A stretch of DNA of 64,000 nucleotides from JBLMZI01 sp050258755 (GCA_050258755.1 JBLMZI010000012.1:43894-107893), one strand, 5' to 3'. Shown: positions 17,721 to 26,947, counted from the stretch's first letter. The notes: generated from the sequence alone by a model not told the origin. A program made the numbers and translations.

Positions 17721-18917
17721 ATGCAGAAACAGTTTTTTGGACTGGCCCAAAAAAAAGTGAATCGCTACCTGGGCGTGCTCAAGAATAGGGTTGAGGACGT
17801 TCTTTTCAAGTTGGACAAACAGCGTGAAACGATGCTGCGCGATTTCGAGCGGATGACGAAGGAAAAGGAAACGATTGAAGCCGAACTGGCCCGTGCACAG
17901 ATGTATGCCAACCCGAAGCTGGACGTGCTGGTTCATAAAATGGCAGGCGACATTATTTTGGAGGCCCTGCAAAAGGCCGAAAAAATGAAGGCTGAAGCCA
18001 TTGAAAAGACACAGTCCTTTACCCACGATAAAATCCAATTGGAAATGGATCTGGCCGATTTTATCGCCGACTTTTCGGATACTTTGGCTGATGCCCAGAT
18101 GGTCCTTCAGCCAACACGCCAACCGGGCCAGACAGGCCGGAGTTCCAGAATCCGCACGCAGGAAGCCGCCGCGGAAGCTGCCGCAGCACGTAGTGACAAG
18201 ATTATTCAATTCCCGAAGTCAAACATGAACGCCAATCCGGCCATCCGGCGGATTCACACCCGAATCCATGCGGAATTCGGGGCTGGCCAGGATGACTTTA
18301 CCGAAAGCCAGCCTGAGGTCTTTGCGCTCGCCAATTACCTTGATTTCATCCGAGTTGTTATGCTGGATTCCGATCTGGATACGGAACCGAAAATCCGGCG
18401 GGCCACGGCAGAAGCTAACATCCGGGCCGACGGTTCTGTTGGCGAGTTTTCGGATTTGAGCATGAAGGCGATCGCGTTTTTAAATGCGAAGCATTATGTG
18501 GTTTTCAATAACAACAAAGGGCCGACTCACGGCCATTCCTGGCAGATTCAAATGGAAGCCGAAATTCCGTATGATGCCAGTTCGGTCATTCGCTTCAATC
18601 ATTTTGAGGAGATGCTGCGCTTCGCGCTGGAACCTTTCCAGCGCAAGGTGCTCAACGATATCGATCCGTTCGGCACGGTTCAGCCGCTGACCGAAAATAT
18701 TGCGATCTATATCTTCAATACGATGGACGAACAGCTCGAAGCCCACAACGCTCGGCTGAAAAAGATCTCGGTGTGGGAGAACCCCACCAAAGGGATCGAA
18801 GTCATGTCCCGGATTGCCAACTACTTTGGCACTGAAAAGGACGATATCGACGAAATGGACGAACAGGAAGCCGATAACGACAAAGACGATGATTTCACCT
18901 TGGGGTTTGGGGAATAG
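17721..18917 (+). CDS. Coiled-coil protein fused to 6-pyruvoyl-tetrahydropterin-synthase-like domain
   Basis: 398 aa. Residues 1-130 are coiled-coil, with a low-complexity Ala/Arg/Gln linker near 140-160. Residues ~200-370 form a PTPS/QueD-like domain. Zinc-ligand histidines are kept (H258 in KHYVVF; H270 and H272 in THGHSW), as are the conserved Glu (E353, VWENPT) and the PLTENIA motif. The catalytic Cys four residues before HGH is replaced by Lys (K266). The catalytic Asp-His of the LDHxxLND motif is replaced in FQRKVLND. It is therefore probably a non-enzymatic binding domain. The family matches what I recall as the exosortase-G-associated PTPS-related group (TIGR03112). The tail is highly acidic. 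The ATG is one codon after an in-frame TTG. Confidence 0.75.
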   Translation: MQKQFFGLAQKKVNRYLGVLKNRVEDVLFKLDKQRETMLRDFERMTKEKETIEAELARAQMYANPKLDVLVHKMAGDIILEALQKAEKMKAEAIEKTQSFTHDKIQLEMDLADFIADFSDTLADAQMVLQPTRQPGQTGRSSRIRTQEAAAEAAAARSDKIIQFPKSNMNANPAIRRIHTRIHAEFGAGQDDFTESQPEVFALANYLDFIRVVMLDSDLDTEPKIRRATAEANIRADGSVGEFSDLSMKAIAFLNAKHYVVFNNNKGPTHGHSWQIQMEAEIPYDASSVIRFNHFEEMLRFALEPFQRKVLNDIDPFGTVQPLTENIAIYIFNTMDEQLEAHNARLKKISVWENPTKGIEVMSRIANYFGTEKDDIDEMDEQEADNDKDDDFTLGFGE

Positions 18918-19014
18918 CAACTGAATTCAGAAACGAAGCAGCAATTGTCGGATGGCGAGAACAGCCTCCGGCATTCGTTTTTCTTGGCCGTCCAGGATTG
19001 GACCAGGCCGCTGC

Positions 19015-21582
19015 CTAGTGGGTATCGTGGGGATAGTCCACCAGTTTCCTTAGATCGACGGTTACCGGTGTGGTGCGGAAAGAGATATAAAGCGCGGCGA
19101 GCGCGGCCACAAGCGTTAAGATGGACAGATAGCGGCCGATGATATAAATTGGGGTATCCTTCAAAACCAGCGAGAAGGTGTGTTCGCCGCGCGGCAGCCG
19201 AACGATCGGATGATTCTCGTATCGGCCAGCGGGCAGCGGTTTTCCGTCCAAATACGTCTTAAATCCCTCCAGTGCCGCGACTGGAACGATAACATCGGTA
19301 TCTTGATCGATCCGGTACGTCATTTTATAACCGAGTTTACTCCACGAATATGACTGCATCGGAATGATTTCTGGCTTGATGTATGCGGGCGAAAGTCCGA
19401 GATACTTTTTCAACAGTTTTTGCGCGTTTGCGTCATGCGTTAGAAAGACGTGATAGGCGATGTTTCCGCCCAAAAAGTAAATCGGAACATCTGGGGCCGC
19501 GTATTTAAATCCGATCAAGGCGGCTCTGCTCCCGTAACAATTGAATTCAACGAATTGTCCGTCCAAACACTGCGGGGCCAGAAAACGCCATGCGGGCTGG
19601 GCAAAAGGTTCCAGCGGGATGGTTTCATCGGTATAGGTGATAGCGGTGATCGGACGGGAGAAGGTGACAGATTCACCATATACGCCAAAGAACTTGGGCT
19701 CTCCGGATAAAAGGTCAGCCGGAAATCCGGTGAGATCAACGATGACTTTCCCGCCGCCCATCGCATATTTCTTAATCAGAGTCTCGGCTTGATGACGGGA
19801 AGACCAGGTCACACTGGTCAGGATCACCGTGTGATACGGCTTGAGGTCGGACAGGGTGTAATCGTTGAGATCGCCCGATGAAGCGGCTTCGACTTCGGGA
19901 TAAAGCAGGGAATAAATAGTGGCCGCCCGGCCGATGGCAAGCGCGCGTTTCTCGTGTTTCACGAAATAGTGCCCAACGTCCTGCTTGTGCCAGTAGTCGA
20001 TTCGCTGGTCCAGGATAATGGGGCGGTACCCGGCCCGATGAGCCAGGTTCCGAAAGGTCATTTTCGCTTTGATTTTCGAGTTGAAGACGACGATATCCGT
20101 GCTTCCCATAATATCCAAGCGGTGAAAGAGATAAGGATACCACCGCTTTTCGATTGCCTCGTTCAGCAGCATGACGTTTTCAGCGGTCTTGGCGCCTTGC
20201 CAGGCCCACCCGAAGACCTGTTCCCGGTCAGACTTCGTGGAAAACCAGTAGGAGGGAACGGCACCGAAACGAGCCAGATCAAGGGCCGCCACTCGCCATC
20301 CCGGGTGCTTCGGGAGTTCCTTCAGAACATCATTGAGATACTTGGGGGGCGAAACCGTCCGGGCCAGTACGTTCACGGACACAGCACAGTCGGCCGCCAC
20401 CACAGCAAAGATCAACCCGGCAACGATAACGGCCGGGACCTGGCGTTTTATTCCTGGAAGCTTGACCGCCGGTGCGGCGAATGACAGGCCGGAAAGGATG
20501 AGAACCATACTCCAGAAAGTGGAGAATCGAATCGGCCATAAGTAAGATGACAGCGGCAACAGGCTGTGAATAGGCTGAAATATTGGGTTGTTCATGAACA
20601 GAAAGATGGTTCCGCAGATAAAAAGGCTTTTGGTCCAGGTGGAGCGCTTAGACCAGGTAAAGTACATCAGGAGAAAAACAACAATCATACTGATGCCCCA
20701 GTAGTCAGCCGTCCGAACGAACGGATTCATGGCTTTCCACATCGGGAGGAAGTCGGCGTTGGCGCCCATCGCCGAAGTGCTGAAGCCCGCGCCGCCTTCT
20801 GTTAGGGAAGGCAGCAGCCACCATGAGGCGGTAATCAGTCCGGTGGTTAGGGCGACTGCTCCGCGTACGATGGACAAAAATTCGACACCGCCAAGAAACC
20901 AATAAATAATGGCGTAAATCATCAGTCCCACACAGTACGTGGCCGCGACCATCGGATGACAGAGGACAACGATGTGGGCCAGGACCATGATCAGGATGAA
21001 ATAGAACCGCCAACGGGTTTCTTCAATGAGCAAAGTGAAGCAATAAAGCATAATGGGCAGAATTGCAATGGTTAACGTTCGGGGGTAGTTCCCGGACAGG
21101 AAGTAAACGGTAAGATTATCACACCAGATGACCCACAGCGCGCCGCCCATTGCAGCGGGCCACAGCCCCATCCGCCGATAATAGATCAGCCAGGAGAGCC
21201 CGCCAAGGATGGAACAGATTGTAATGTAATACGCGACGGCGCGGAATACATTGTGGGTATGAAGGGATATAGCTGCAATGATAGAATAAGTAAGAGGCGC
21301 CCAGTATCGAAACGGCTGAACCCCCTCGTGCCAGAACGGGTAGAACTGGGGGAAATAGTTTCCCTGGCGCATTTGCTGGGCCAGGAATTCGGCTTTGAAG
21401 ACATGGCACCAGGAGTCGGAACCATAAGGATACAGCGCGCTCTCCGGGGCGTGCAGCAACCGCCAGTAAGCGGCGAGGCCGATTGCGATGATGCCCGCGG
21501 CGGCAAGCAGAAACTGCCACCATCGGGCTTGATGGCGGTATTCGTTCAGGGCCTTGTTAGGATCCGGTGGGGCTGTTTGCAT
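19015..21582 (-). CDS. Large PTPS-related polytopic membrane protein
   Basis: 855 aa. About 10 to 12 membrane helices lie in residues 20-420, with a large non-membrane domain (about 430-800) and a last helix near 815-835. The loop YPYGSDSWCHVFKAEFL after the first helix resembles GT-C-fold glycosyltransferases. The whole resembles the PTPS_related membrane family (PF10131 from memory), which accompanies exosortase genes. The start is ATG behind AAGGAG. It is divergent from the anchored target protein gene at 21667 and convergent with the PTPS-domain gene. A lipid-linked sugar transfer role at the outer face is plausible but not shown. Confidence 0.75.
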   Translation of the reverse strand: MQTAPPDPNKALNEYRHQARWWQFLLAAAGIIAIGLAAYWRLLHAPESALYPYGSDSWCHVFKAEFLAQQMRQGNYFPQFYPFWHEGVQPFRYWAPLTYSIIAAISLHTHNVFRAVAYYITICSILGGLSWLIYYRRMGLWPAAMGGALWVIWCDNLTVYFLSGNYPRTLTIAILPIMLYCFTLLIEETRWRFYFILIMVLAHIVVLCHPMVAATYCVGLMIYAIIYWFLGGVEFLSIVRGAVALTTGLITASWWLLPSLTEGGAGFSTSAMGANADFLPMWKAMNPFVRTADYWGISMIVVFLLMYFTWSKRSTWTKSLFICGTIFLFMNNPIFQPIHSLLPLSSYLWPIRFSTFWSMVLILSGLSFAAPAVKLPGIKRQVPAVIVAGLIFAVVAADCAVSVNVLARTVSPPKYLNDVLKELPKHPGWRVAALDLARFGAVPSYWFSTKSDREQVFGWAWQGAKTAENVMLLNEAIEKRWYPYLFHRLDIMGSTDIVVFNSKIKAKMTFRNLAHRAGYRPIILDQRIDYWHKQDVGHYFVKHEKRALAIGRAATIYSLLYPEVEAASSGDLNDYTLSDLKPYHTVILTSVTWSSRHQAETLIKKYAMGGGKVIVDLTGFPADLLSGEPKFFGVYGESVTFSRPITAITYTDETIPLEPFAQPAWRFLAPQCLDGQFVEFNCYGSRAALIGFKYAAPDVPIYFLGGNIAYHVFLTHDANAQKLLKKYLGLSPAYIKPEIIPMQSYSWSKLGYKMTYRIDQDTDVIVPVAALEGFKTYLDGKPLPAGRYENHPIVRLPRGEHTFSLVLKDTPIYIIGRYLSILTLVAALAALYISFRTTPVTVDLRKLVDYPHDTH

Positions 21583-21666
21583 GGTGCTCCTTTTAATTGC
21601 CGTAAGAATCCGTGACCGCTTGTCTTGTTTTCTATTGAATTAATTATATAAGGAGAATGAGATAAG

Positions 21667-22389
21667 GTGAAGCGAACGTGTGATGCTTCCAAGCGAAGCC
21701 TGGGGAAACGCGCCGGAATTATAGTCATCCTGGCGGTTTTGGGCTGCCTTTTTTTCGCTGCGCCAGCCATGGCGGCCCTGGCAGTCGACGGCAGTTTTGC
21801 TGACTGGACCGGCCAGCCAAACATTCCGGACGGCCTCGGTGATGCGGCAGCCTACGCAGATGTGGACGCCTTTTTCTATGCCAACAACCCAAATGATGAA
21901 AATCTCTATTTCATGATCAAGCGCAGGGATAACGGCTTAAACTATTCAAGCGCCGTTATTTATAAGATGCTCTTTGATATCGACCGTGACGGCAAGTATA
22001 ACAAAAACACAGACCGATACGCCACCGTTTCCTACACACCGGGGAACAAAACGAATTTAGGGACCGTTAGCGTTGCCTTGTACCGGGGCAATGGCGGCAA
22101 AAGTATCGCTTCTTACAGCGGGACCTGGGGGGAGTCAAGCGCGGTCGGTGGGCAAAGATGCGAATTCTCTATTTCAATGGCGAATCTGGGAACCTACCCG
22201 TATAACCCGATTCATATCTACACGACCAGCATACCGAGCCTGTACAGCACGACAACGTTGGACCGGGTTCCGGGCACCTCTTATCTTCAGTGGTCTCCGA
22301 TTCCCACGCTTGGTTGGGTGCTGTTGGGGGTATTTGTCGTCGGTGCGGTCATCTTTGGCGTTCGCCGTATGAGGATGGCTGCACAATGA
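21667..22389 (+). CDS. Secreted protein with exosortase-type C-terminal sorting signal
   Basis: 240 aa, GTG start behind AAGGAG. A signal peptide covers residues 1-36 (hydrophobic core and AMA cleavage site). The mature part begins VDGSFADW, and the family has a beta-rich body with DIDRDGKYNKNTDR, a calcium-site-like loop. The C-terminus has a PIPTLGW motif, one hydrophobic helix (216-232) and a basic tail RRMR. This tripartite tail is the form recognised by exosortases, and the body resembles Firmicu-CTERM proteins. The stop overlaps the ATG of the exosortase gene (ATGA), so the substrate and its sorting enzyme are translationally coupled. Confidence 0.8.
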   Translation: MKRTCDASKRSLGKRAGIIVILAVLGCLFFAAPAMAALAVDGSFADWTGQPNIPDGLGDAAAYADVDAFFYANNPNDENLYFMIKRRDNGLNYSSAVIYKMLFDIDRDGKYNKNTDRYATVSYTPGNKTNLGTVSVALYRGNGGKSIASYSGTWGESSAVGGQRCEFSISMANLGTYPYNPIHIYTTSIPSLYSTTTLDRVPGTSYLQWSPIPTLGWVLLGVFVVGAVIFGVRRMRMAAQ

Positions 22390-22979
22390 TTAGCTGGTCG
22401 ATTACCGCGGTCCTCTGGGCCGTCTCCGTTTTCTACATGTGGAAGCGCAAGATTTGGCTGCTGTATTATATCATTGGCGCGGTGGGGTTTGCCTTGCTGG
22501 CCATCACCCTGATGCGGGGTACGGTGATGGAATTCACCCTGGCCCGGGGAACCACGATGATCCTTCACCGGCTGCTCAGCGGCATGGCCATCCCGTCCTA
22601 TCTCTTTGAACAAGCCCCGCAGACGATTCTGGTGCTGATCGGGTTGGATAATGGCTGGACCACAATCAATATTGACATCGAGTGTTCCGGGCTGCTGGAA
22701 GCGTGTGTACTGTCCGGGCTGATTCTCTTTTATCCCGGGTATGCGTTCAAACGCACGGTGTACTACACGGCGCTGGGACTGGCCATGCTGTATTTGGCCA
22801 ACATCATCCGCATGATCACGATTATCGCCGTCATGGACGTAGGTGGCAGGGAATTGATCTATGTCTCCCATACGCTCATCGGCCGGCTGGTGTTTTTTGT
22901 CCTAATGATCGCCATTTACTGGTTCGTCTTAACCGGACCGTCACTTAGAATCATCAGGGATAAGGTGAAAGATGCTTGA
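22386..22979 (+). CDS. xrtG: Exosortase (XrtG-like transpeptidase)
   Basis: 197 aa, with about six membrane helices. The three residues of the exosortase/archaeosortase active site are visible in order: Cys100 in IECSGLLEA, Arg142 in ANIIRM and His162 in VSHTLIG. The family cleaves the C-terminal signal of target proteins at the membrane and joins them to another molecule. The immediate neighbours (anchored target, GT2 glycosyltransferase, PTPS-related proteins) match what I recall for exosortase G (TIGR03110). ATG overlaps the previous stop by 4 bases, and its own end overlaps the next start by 8. Confidence 0.85.
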   Translation: MISWSITAVLWAVSVFYMWKRKIWLLYYIIGAVGFALLAITLMRGTVMEFTLARGTTMILHRLLSGMAIPSYLFEQAPQTILVLIGLDNGWTTINIDIECSGLLEACVLSGLILFYPGYAFKRTVYYTALGLAMLYLANIIRMITIIAVMDVGGRELIYVSHTLIGRLVFFVLMIAIYWFVLTGPSLRIIRDKVKDA

Positions 22980-24384
22980 GCTTTTCCTTGACCGTGTGAT
23001 CGCTTTCGTCCTTTTCTGGGGAGTATGGATGCTGGCCCCGCTTTTAATCGACGCTGCGACCGCGGCGATTTATATCTCCTTTATGTTCATTTATTCGGAC
23101 CAGGATGAGGACGTCTCATCGGAGGACGTGACGTACTATCCCAGGATTTCGATCGTCATTCCGATCCATAATTCGGCGGATACCCTTGGGGCCTGTCTGC
23201 AGTCCATCTTTCGCCAAACCTATCCGGTTTCCAATATCCAGATTATCTGTGTCAATAATGGCACGACGGACAACAGCTTTGAAATTTACGGCCAGATTCA
23301 GCATGATCACCCACACGCCAACCTGACCTGGGTCGATATGGACCGGGCTGGAAAGTCAATCGCGTTGAACGCCGGATTATACCTGATGAACGGGGAGTAT
23401 GTCATCAATCTGGACTCGGATGCCTGGCTGGACCGGCGGGCGATCTGGAATGTTGTGGCGGCTTTTGAGAAAGACCATGACCTGGTCGCGGCCACCGGTG
23501 CGATTCATATCGACAAGGAACTCGGGAAAGGCTCCTCCTTTCTTGACGTTATTCACTACTGCGAAGCGATCGAGTATCTGGTCGCTTTTCAAATCGGGCG
23601 GCGCTACCAGACGTTCACCAATAAACTGTTCACCTTGTCCGGGGCCTTTTCGGTGTTTCGGCGTGATGTCATCCTGAAAACTTTCCTGTATTCCGAGCGA
23701 ACCGTATCGGAGGACACTGACCTCACTTTCCATATCCGGAACCAGTCTAAAGGGTCTCGCCTGGCCTGTATTTCCAATGCGGTCGCCTATGTTGAGCCGA
23801 TTTCCTCGATGAAGAAGCTGTATTCCCAGCGGGTTCGGTGGCAGCGGGGCCAAATTGAGGTTTCCGCCATGTATGGATCGGAGTGGAAAGGGTTCCTGCA
23901 GGCCCTGGCCAGCTTTACCGGGCGGATTCTGATCGAGGATCATACCCTGGCCTTTTCCCGGTTGACCTGGACATTTTTGGTGCCGTTCATGTATTTTCTG
24001 GGTTATCCGCTGCCGCTGGTTTTTGCGGCGATCGGCGGACTGATTCTTTGTTATATGTTCCTGGACGCGCTCTATTTTTTAGTTGCTTATCGAGGCGCAA
24101 GCAACAGCTACAGGAAGGAACTGAGGCGTATCTGGTGGGTGGTCTTCTTCCTGCCGATTTTCAGATACTTTACCTATTGGTTCCGGCTCGGGGGGATTGT
24201 GTTAACCGTGACGGAAAAGGCCGGATGGGGCGTTACCGACCCGTTCGAGCAGCTGCAAAAGGCCTTTCGAAAGGATATCAACCAATTGAAAAAGGAGGTC
24301 GCCCGCATTCGGAAGCGGTTGGGCCTGGCTGACCCGGAGCATACCATACACGAACAGCCGCATGGACCGCACCACAATGGGTAG
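22972..24384 (+). CDS. Exosortase-associated processive glycosyltransferase (GT2)
   Basis: 470 aa. An N-terminal helix (10-40) is followed by a GT2 catalytic domain with VIPIHNSADTL, NLDSDAW, SEDTDLTF and the processive-type motif QRVRWQRGQ. Three C-terminal membrane helices follow. Cellulose-synthase-like architecture suggests polymerising or lipid-linked sugar transfer at the cytoplasmic face. The gene overlaps the exosortase by 8 bases. The group recalls TIGR03111 (exosortase-G-associated). The glycan may be the attachment partner of the sorted protein; this is inference. Confidence 0.83.
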   Translation: MLELFLDRVIAFVLFWGVWMLAPLLIDAATAAIYISFMFIYSDQDEDVSSEDVTYYPRISIVIPIHNSADTLGACLQSIFRQTYPVSNIQIICVNNGTTDNSFEIYGQIQHDHPHANLTWVDMDRAGKSIALNAGLYLMNGEYVINLDSDAWLDRRAIWNVVAAFEKDHDLVAATGAIHIDKELGKGSSFLDVIHYCEAIEYLVAFQIGRRYQTFTNKLFTLSGAFSVFRRDVILKTFLYSERTVSEDTDLTFHIRNQSKGSRLACISNAVAYVEPISSMKKLYSQRVRWQRGQIEVSAMYGSEWKGFLQALASFTGRILIEDHTLAFSRLTWTFLVPFMYFLGYPLPLVFAAIGGLILCYMFLDALYFLVAYRGASNSYRKELRRIWWVVFFLPIFRYFTYWFRLGGIVLTVTEKAGWGVTDPFEQLQKAFRKDINQLKKEVARIRKRLGLADPEHTIHEQPHGPHHNG

Positions 24385-24440
24385 CGGTCCCAATAAACGG
24401 GTTGGTCCTTTTACCTGTAATCGTTGGAGGCATTGGAAAT

Positions 24441-25655
24441 ATGATTGACCGTCAACTGGTGGAAACGATGTTCGAGGCGGCCAGCATGCAGCGCTGGAAT
24501 GATCACATCCGCCCGCACCGGGGGTTTACTGAGCTGGATAAGCAGGCCCATAAAATCGTTTTCGCTTATGTCATTGCCCGAATTGAGGAATCGGACCGCG
24601 GAGCGGTGATCGACTGGAAGGCTTTAATCGAAGGCGGTATTTTTGAGTTTTTACATCGGCTTCGGCTGACGGACCTGAAGCCGCACGTGTTTCACCAGTT
24701 GATGGATCGCAAGCGCGACGAATTGAATCGCTGGGTTCTCGCTGGACTGGAGTCCAGCGCGGGGCAAATCGGGGGCGGCTTTTTTGAACGGATGAAGGCG
24801 TACTGGTTCGAACCGGAAACGTTCCGGCTGGAGCGGCGAATTCTGAAAGCGGCGCATTACCTGGCGACAAACTGGGAGTTCGAAATCGTATACCGCATGA
24901 ACGAGCAGCTGACCGGGATCGAGCAGACCCGGGCCGCCATCGGGAATGAGATCGAGGAGCATTATGATCTGGCCGGTGTTCAAAAAATCTCGCTGGGGAA
25001 GAAAACCCACCAGTTTCTGGACCTGATCGGCCAAATGCGGTTCCAGCAGCGCTGGGCGCAGACGCCGCGGGTGCCGGAAACCTCGGTTCTGGGTCATATG
25101 CTGCTGGTGGCGGTGCTGTCCTATCTGGTCTCGCTGGAACTCGGGGCGTGTGAAAAGCGGCTTTATCACAATTTCTTCGGGGGCTTGTTTCACGATCTGC
25201 CCGAAGTTCTGACCCGGGATATCATCTCGCCGGTCAAAGGCTCGGTGGAGGGGCTGGATGAGATTATTAAGGAAATCGAGCGGCGGGAGCTGGAAGAAAA
25301 GGTTTTGCCGCTGCTGCCCGAGTCATGGCGTCCTGAAATGCGTTACTTCGTAGCTGATGAATTCGCCAGCCGGATTCGCCGGGAAGACGGCACGGTTCAG
25401 CATTGCTCCTCGGATGAGATTCAAGCCAGTTACAACGAAGATCGGTATCTTCCGATCGATGGTGAGATTATCCGGGCCTGTGACAAGTTTGCAGCCTTTG
25501 TCGAGGCCTCGCTGTCGATTCACTATGGGATTAAGTCCCCGCCTTTGTTGGATGGCGTCCGCAGCGGCTATGAGCGCTTTGCGTCGGCCAGCCCTGCCGG
25601 ATATGCTTTCCGCGCGCTTTATGACGCGCTTCGCCCGGAGCCGAGCCAAATGTAG
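24441..25655 (+). CDS. HD domain protein (YfbR-like phosphohydrolase)
   Basis: 404 aa from ATG behind TTGGAGG. The HD motif lies in the middle: HMLLVAVLSY with a metal-binding HD pair in FFGGLFHDLPEVLTRD. This is like the HD_3/YfbR nucleotidase group, but the protein is about twice the length of YfbR. The N-terminal ~180 residues have no recognised domain. It follows the exosortase-linked glycosyltransferase by 56 bases and probably belongs to that transcript. Substrate unknown. Confidence 0.75.
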   Translation: MIDRQLVETMFEAASMQRWNDHIRPHRGFTELDKQAHKIVFAYVIARIEESDRGAVIDWKALIEGGIFEFLHRLRLTDLKPHVFHQLMDRKRDELNRWVLAGLESSAGQIGGGFFERMKAYWFEPETFRLERRILKAAHYLATNWEFEIVYRMNEQLTGIEQTRAAIGNEIEEHYDLAGVQKISLGKKTHQFLDLIGQMRFQQRWAQTPRVPETSVLGHMLLVAVLSYLVSLELGACEKRLYHNFFGGLFHDLPEVLTRDIISPVKGSVEGLDEIIKEIERRELEEKVLPLLPESWRPEMRYFVADEFASRIRREDGTVQHCSSDEIQASYNEDRYLPIDGEIIRACDKFAAFVEASLSIHYGIKSPPLLDGVRSGYERFASASPAGYAFRALYDALRPEPSQM

Positions 25656-25827
25656 CCGCGCATTGAGCGCGTATCGGCTCTGGCGTCATCGTTTTTCCTC
25701 GAATACGGGTAAAATAAGGGTAAACGTTCTGGGCGCTTAAGAAAGCACTGCAGGGCGGTCTGCGGTCAAAGACCGTTTTTTGCGTGAGCAGATGAAACCA
25801 AAGACATGGCAGAGGGAGGTTTTTATC

Positions 25828-26040
25828 ATGACGGCAAAAGTTGAGAAGCTCAATGTGGAAGGGATGTCCTGCGGCCACTGCGAAGCCAGTGTGAAAAAGG
25901 CGGTTGGCGCCCTGGCGGGCGTGGACGAGGTGGATGTGGACCTGAAAGGGAAATCGGTCTCGGTGAAGTTTGACCCGGAAAAAGTTTCATTGAACGCGAT
26001 CAAGGAGGCCATCGAAGAACAGGGTTACGACGTTAAATAA
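25828..26040 (+). CDS. CopZ-like heavy-metal chaperone
   Basis: 70 aa, a single HMA domain with the metal motif GMSCGHC. The start was chosen at the ATG preceded by GAGGGAGG. In this family the two cysteines bind Cu(I) and pass it to a P-type ATPase such as the one at 36985-39384. It stands alone, with a terminator just downstream. Zinc or another soft metal cannot be excluded. Confidence 0.88.
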   Translation: MTAKVEKLNVEGMSCGHCEASVKKAVGALAGVDEVDVDLKGKSVSVKFDPEKVSLNAIKEAIEEQGYDVK

Positions 26041-26078
26041 GGCTGATCGGTCTTTGCGGGAATCAAATCATAAACGAC

Positions 26079-26108
26079 GATGAAGGCGCCAAGGCGCCTT
26101 CATTTTTT
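26079..26108 (+). terminator. Intrinsic terminator after chaperone gene
   Basis: Perfect hairpin ATGAAGGCGCC-AA-GGCGCCTTCAT followed by seven T. Confidence 0.9.
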
Positions 26109-26150
26109 TGCCCCGCAGGCCGCGGCATGGCGAACAGATGGGAAGGACGC

Positions 26151-26361
26151 GGGGAAAGGCGTTTGGTACCTGGGCCCCGCCCCGACGCCTATACTTCTCC
26201 GGCTTACTTCGGGTTGCAGAACCAACCTGGGACACCCGGCGTCCTTGCCGGGTCCCAGGAAACCGGCATCCATGCCGGTCTGAACCTGCAACGGTTCCGA
26301 AAGCCTCACCGGGAAGTATGACGGCGCCGGGGCGGGGCCCAGGTACCGAACGCCTTTCCCC
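26151..26361. repeat. Nested palindromic element (~210 bp fold-back)
   Basis: Outer inverted arms of 39 bases (26151-26189 and 26323-26361) match at 37 positions. Inside are two further hairpins: 26226-26259 (CCTGGGACACCCGGC with GCCGGGTCCCAGG) and 26262-26279 (ACCGGCAT/ATGCCGGT). The single-strand form would be a cloverleaf-like structure. It has no coding capacity that looks real. It resembles a MITE-like or REP-type intergenic element; only one copy lies in this window. Confidence 0.8.
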
Positions 26362-26397
26362 ACTGGGCATACCTATGGGCGGAATCCGCCTCGTGTG

Positions 26398-26598
26398 ATG
26401 CTGTTGTGCATTGGCGAAACCCGAGGCGCTGCAGTCGTGGGAATTAGATAATGCAATGGCGCATCGATCCGACTGGAGCGGCAGAGTGTAATAATGCCAG
26501 GGAAAACGGAATGCAATGGGATGAGACGAACTGGCTTGCCGCGGCCATCACAGGCTGATCGATGCAACAATGCATCAACAAACAATGCCAAAACGCAT
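26398..26598. promoter_or_regulatory. Four ATGC-N6-GCAT dyads (candidate activator sites)
   Basis: Perfect dyads with identical spacing are at 26398-26411, 26451-26464, 26562-26575 (within GATGCA-ACAA-TGCATC) and 26585-26598. The last lies about 100 bases upstream of the sigma54 promoter at 26696, the usual position for enhancer-binding-protein sites. The CBS-PAS activator encoded at 31579-33657 is the natural candidate ligand. Confidence 0.65.
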
Positions 26599-26695
26599 TA
26601 AAGAAGACGAAAGGCGATCACCCGGAGGCGAGGGGGCGACCAAGAATTCAGACAATTTAGGCATATTTCGCCCGTTTACTGTGCCACAGAAAATC

Positions 26696-26712
26696 TTGGC
26701 ACGGGTTTTGCA
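26696..26712 (+). promoter_or_regulatory. Sigma54 promoter of acyl-CoA operon
   Basis: TTGGCACG-GGTT-TTGCA matches the -24/-12 consensus at every conserved base. Transcription would begin near 26724, leaving a ~320-base leader before the acyl-CoA dehydrogenase. Confidence 0.85.
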
Positions 26713-26775
26713 TTTTAAGTTTGCGGGAGACCGAACCCCTTCAATATCCTTCATGCGGCGGGGCAAATGGCCCAG

Positions 26776-26821
26776 ATACTGCTCTGATGTGGCATGGCAG
26801 GCCGTGCGCGCAGAGCAGTAT
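26776..26821 (+). other. Leader hairpin
   Basis: 11-bp perfect arms ATACTGCTCTG / CAGAGCAGTAT enclose a second stem (GCATGGC/GCCGTGC with one G-U). It lies in the predicted 5' leader of the sigma54 transcript. No regulatory RNA family is recognised. Confidence 0.5.
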
Positions 26822-26947
26822 TCCCTCTCTTTTCGGGGCCGCGCAGGGGGCCGGTGGGAAAACAGGGGGAACGACCGGGAGAGCAATCATTTCGGGCAGC
26901 ACCATCAGCAGCAGACAAGAGCGAACACGTTTGAGGAGGCAGGAACC

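Noticed and set aside
26080..26398. Overlapping short frames on both strands in the palindromic element
   Set aside because: They are mirror translations of the inverted repeat, not proteins.
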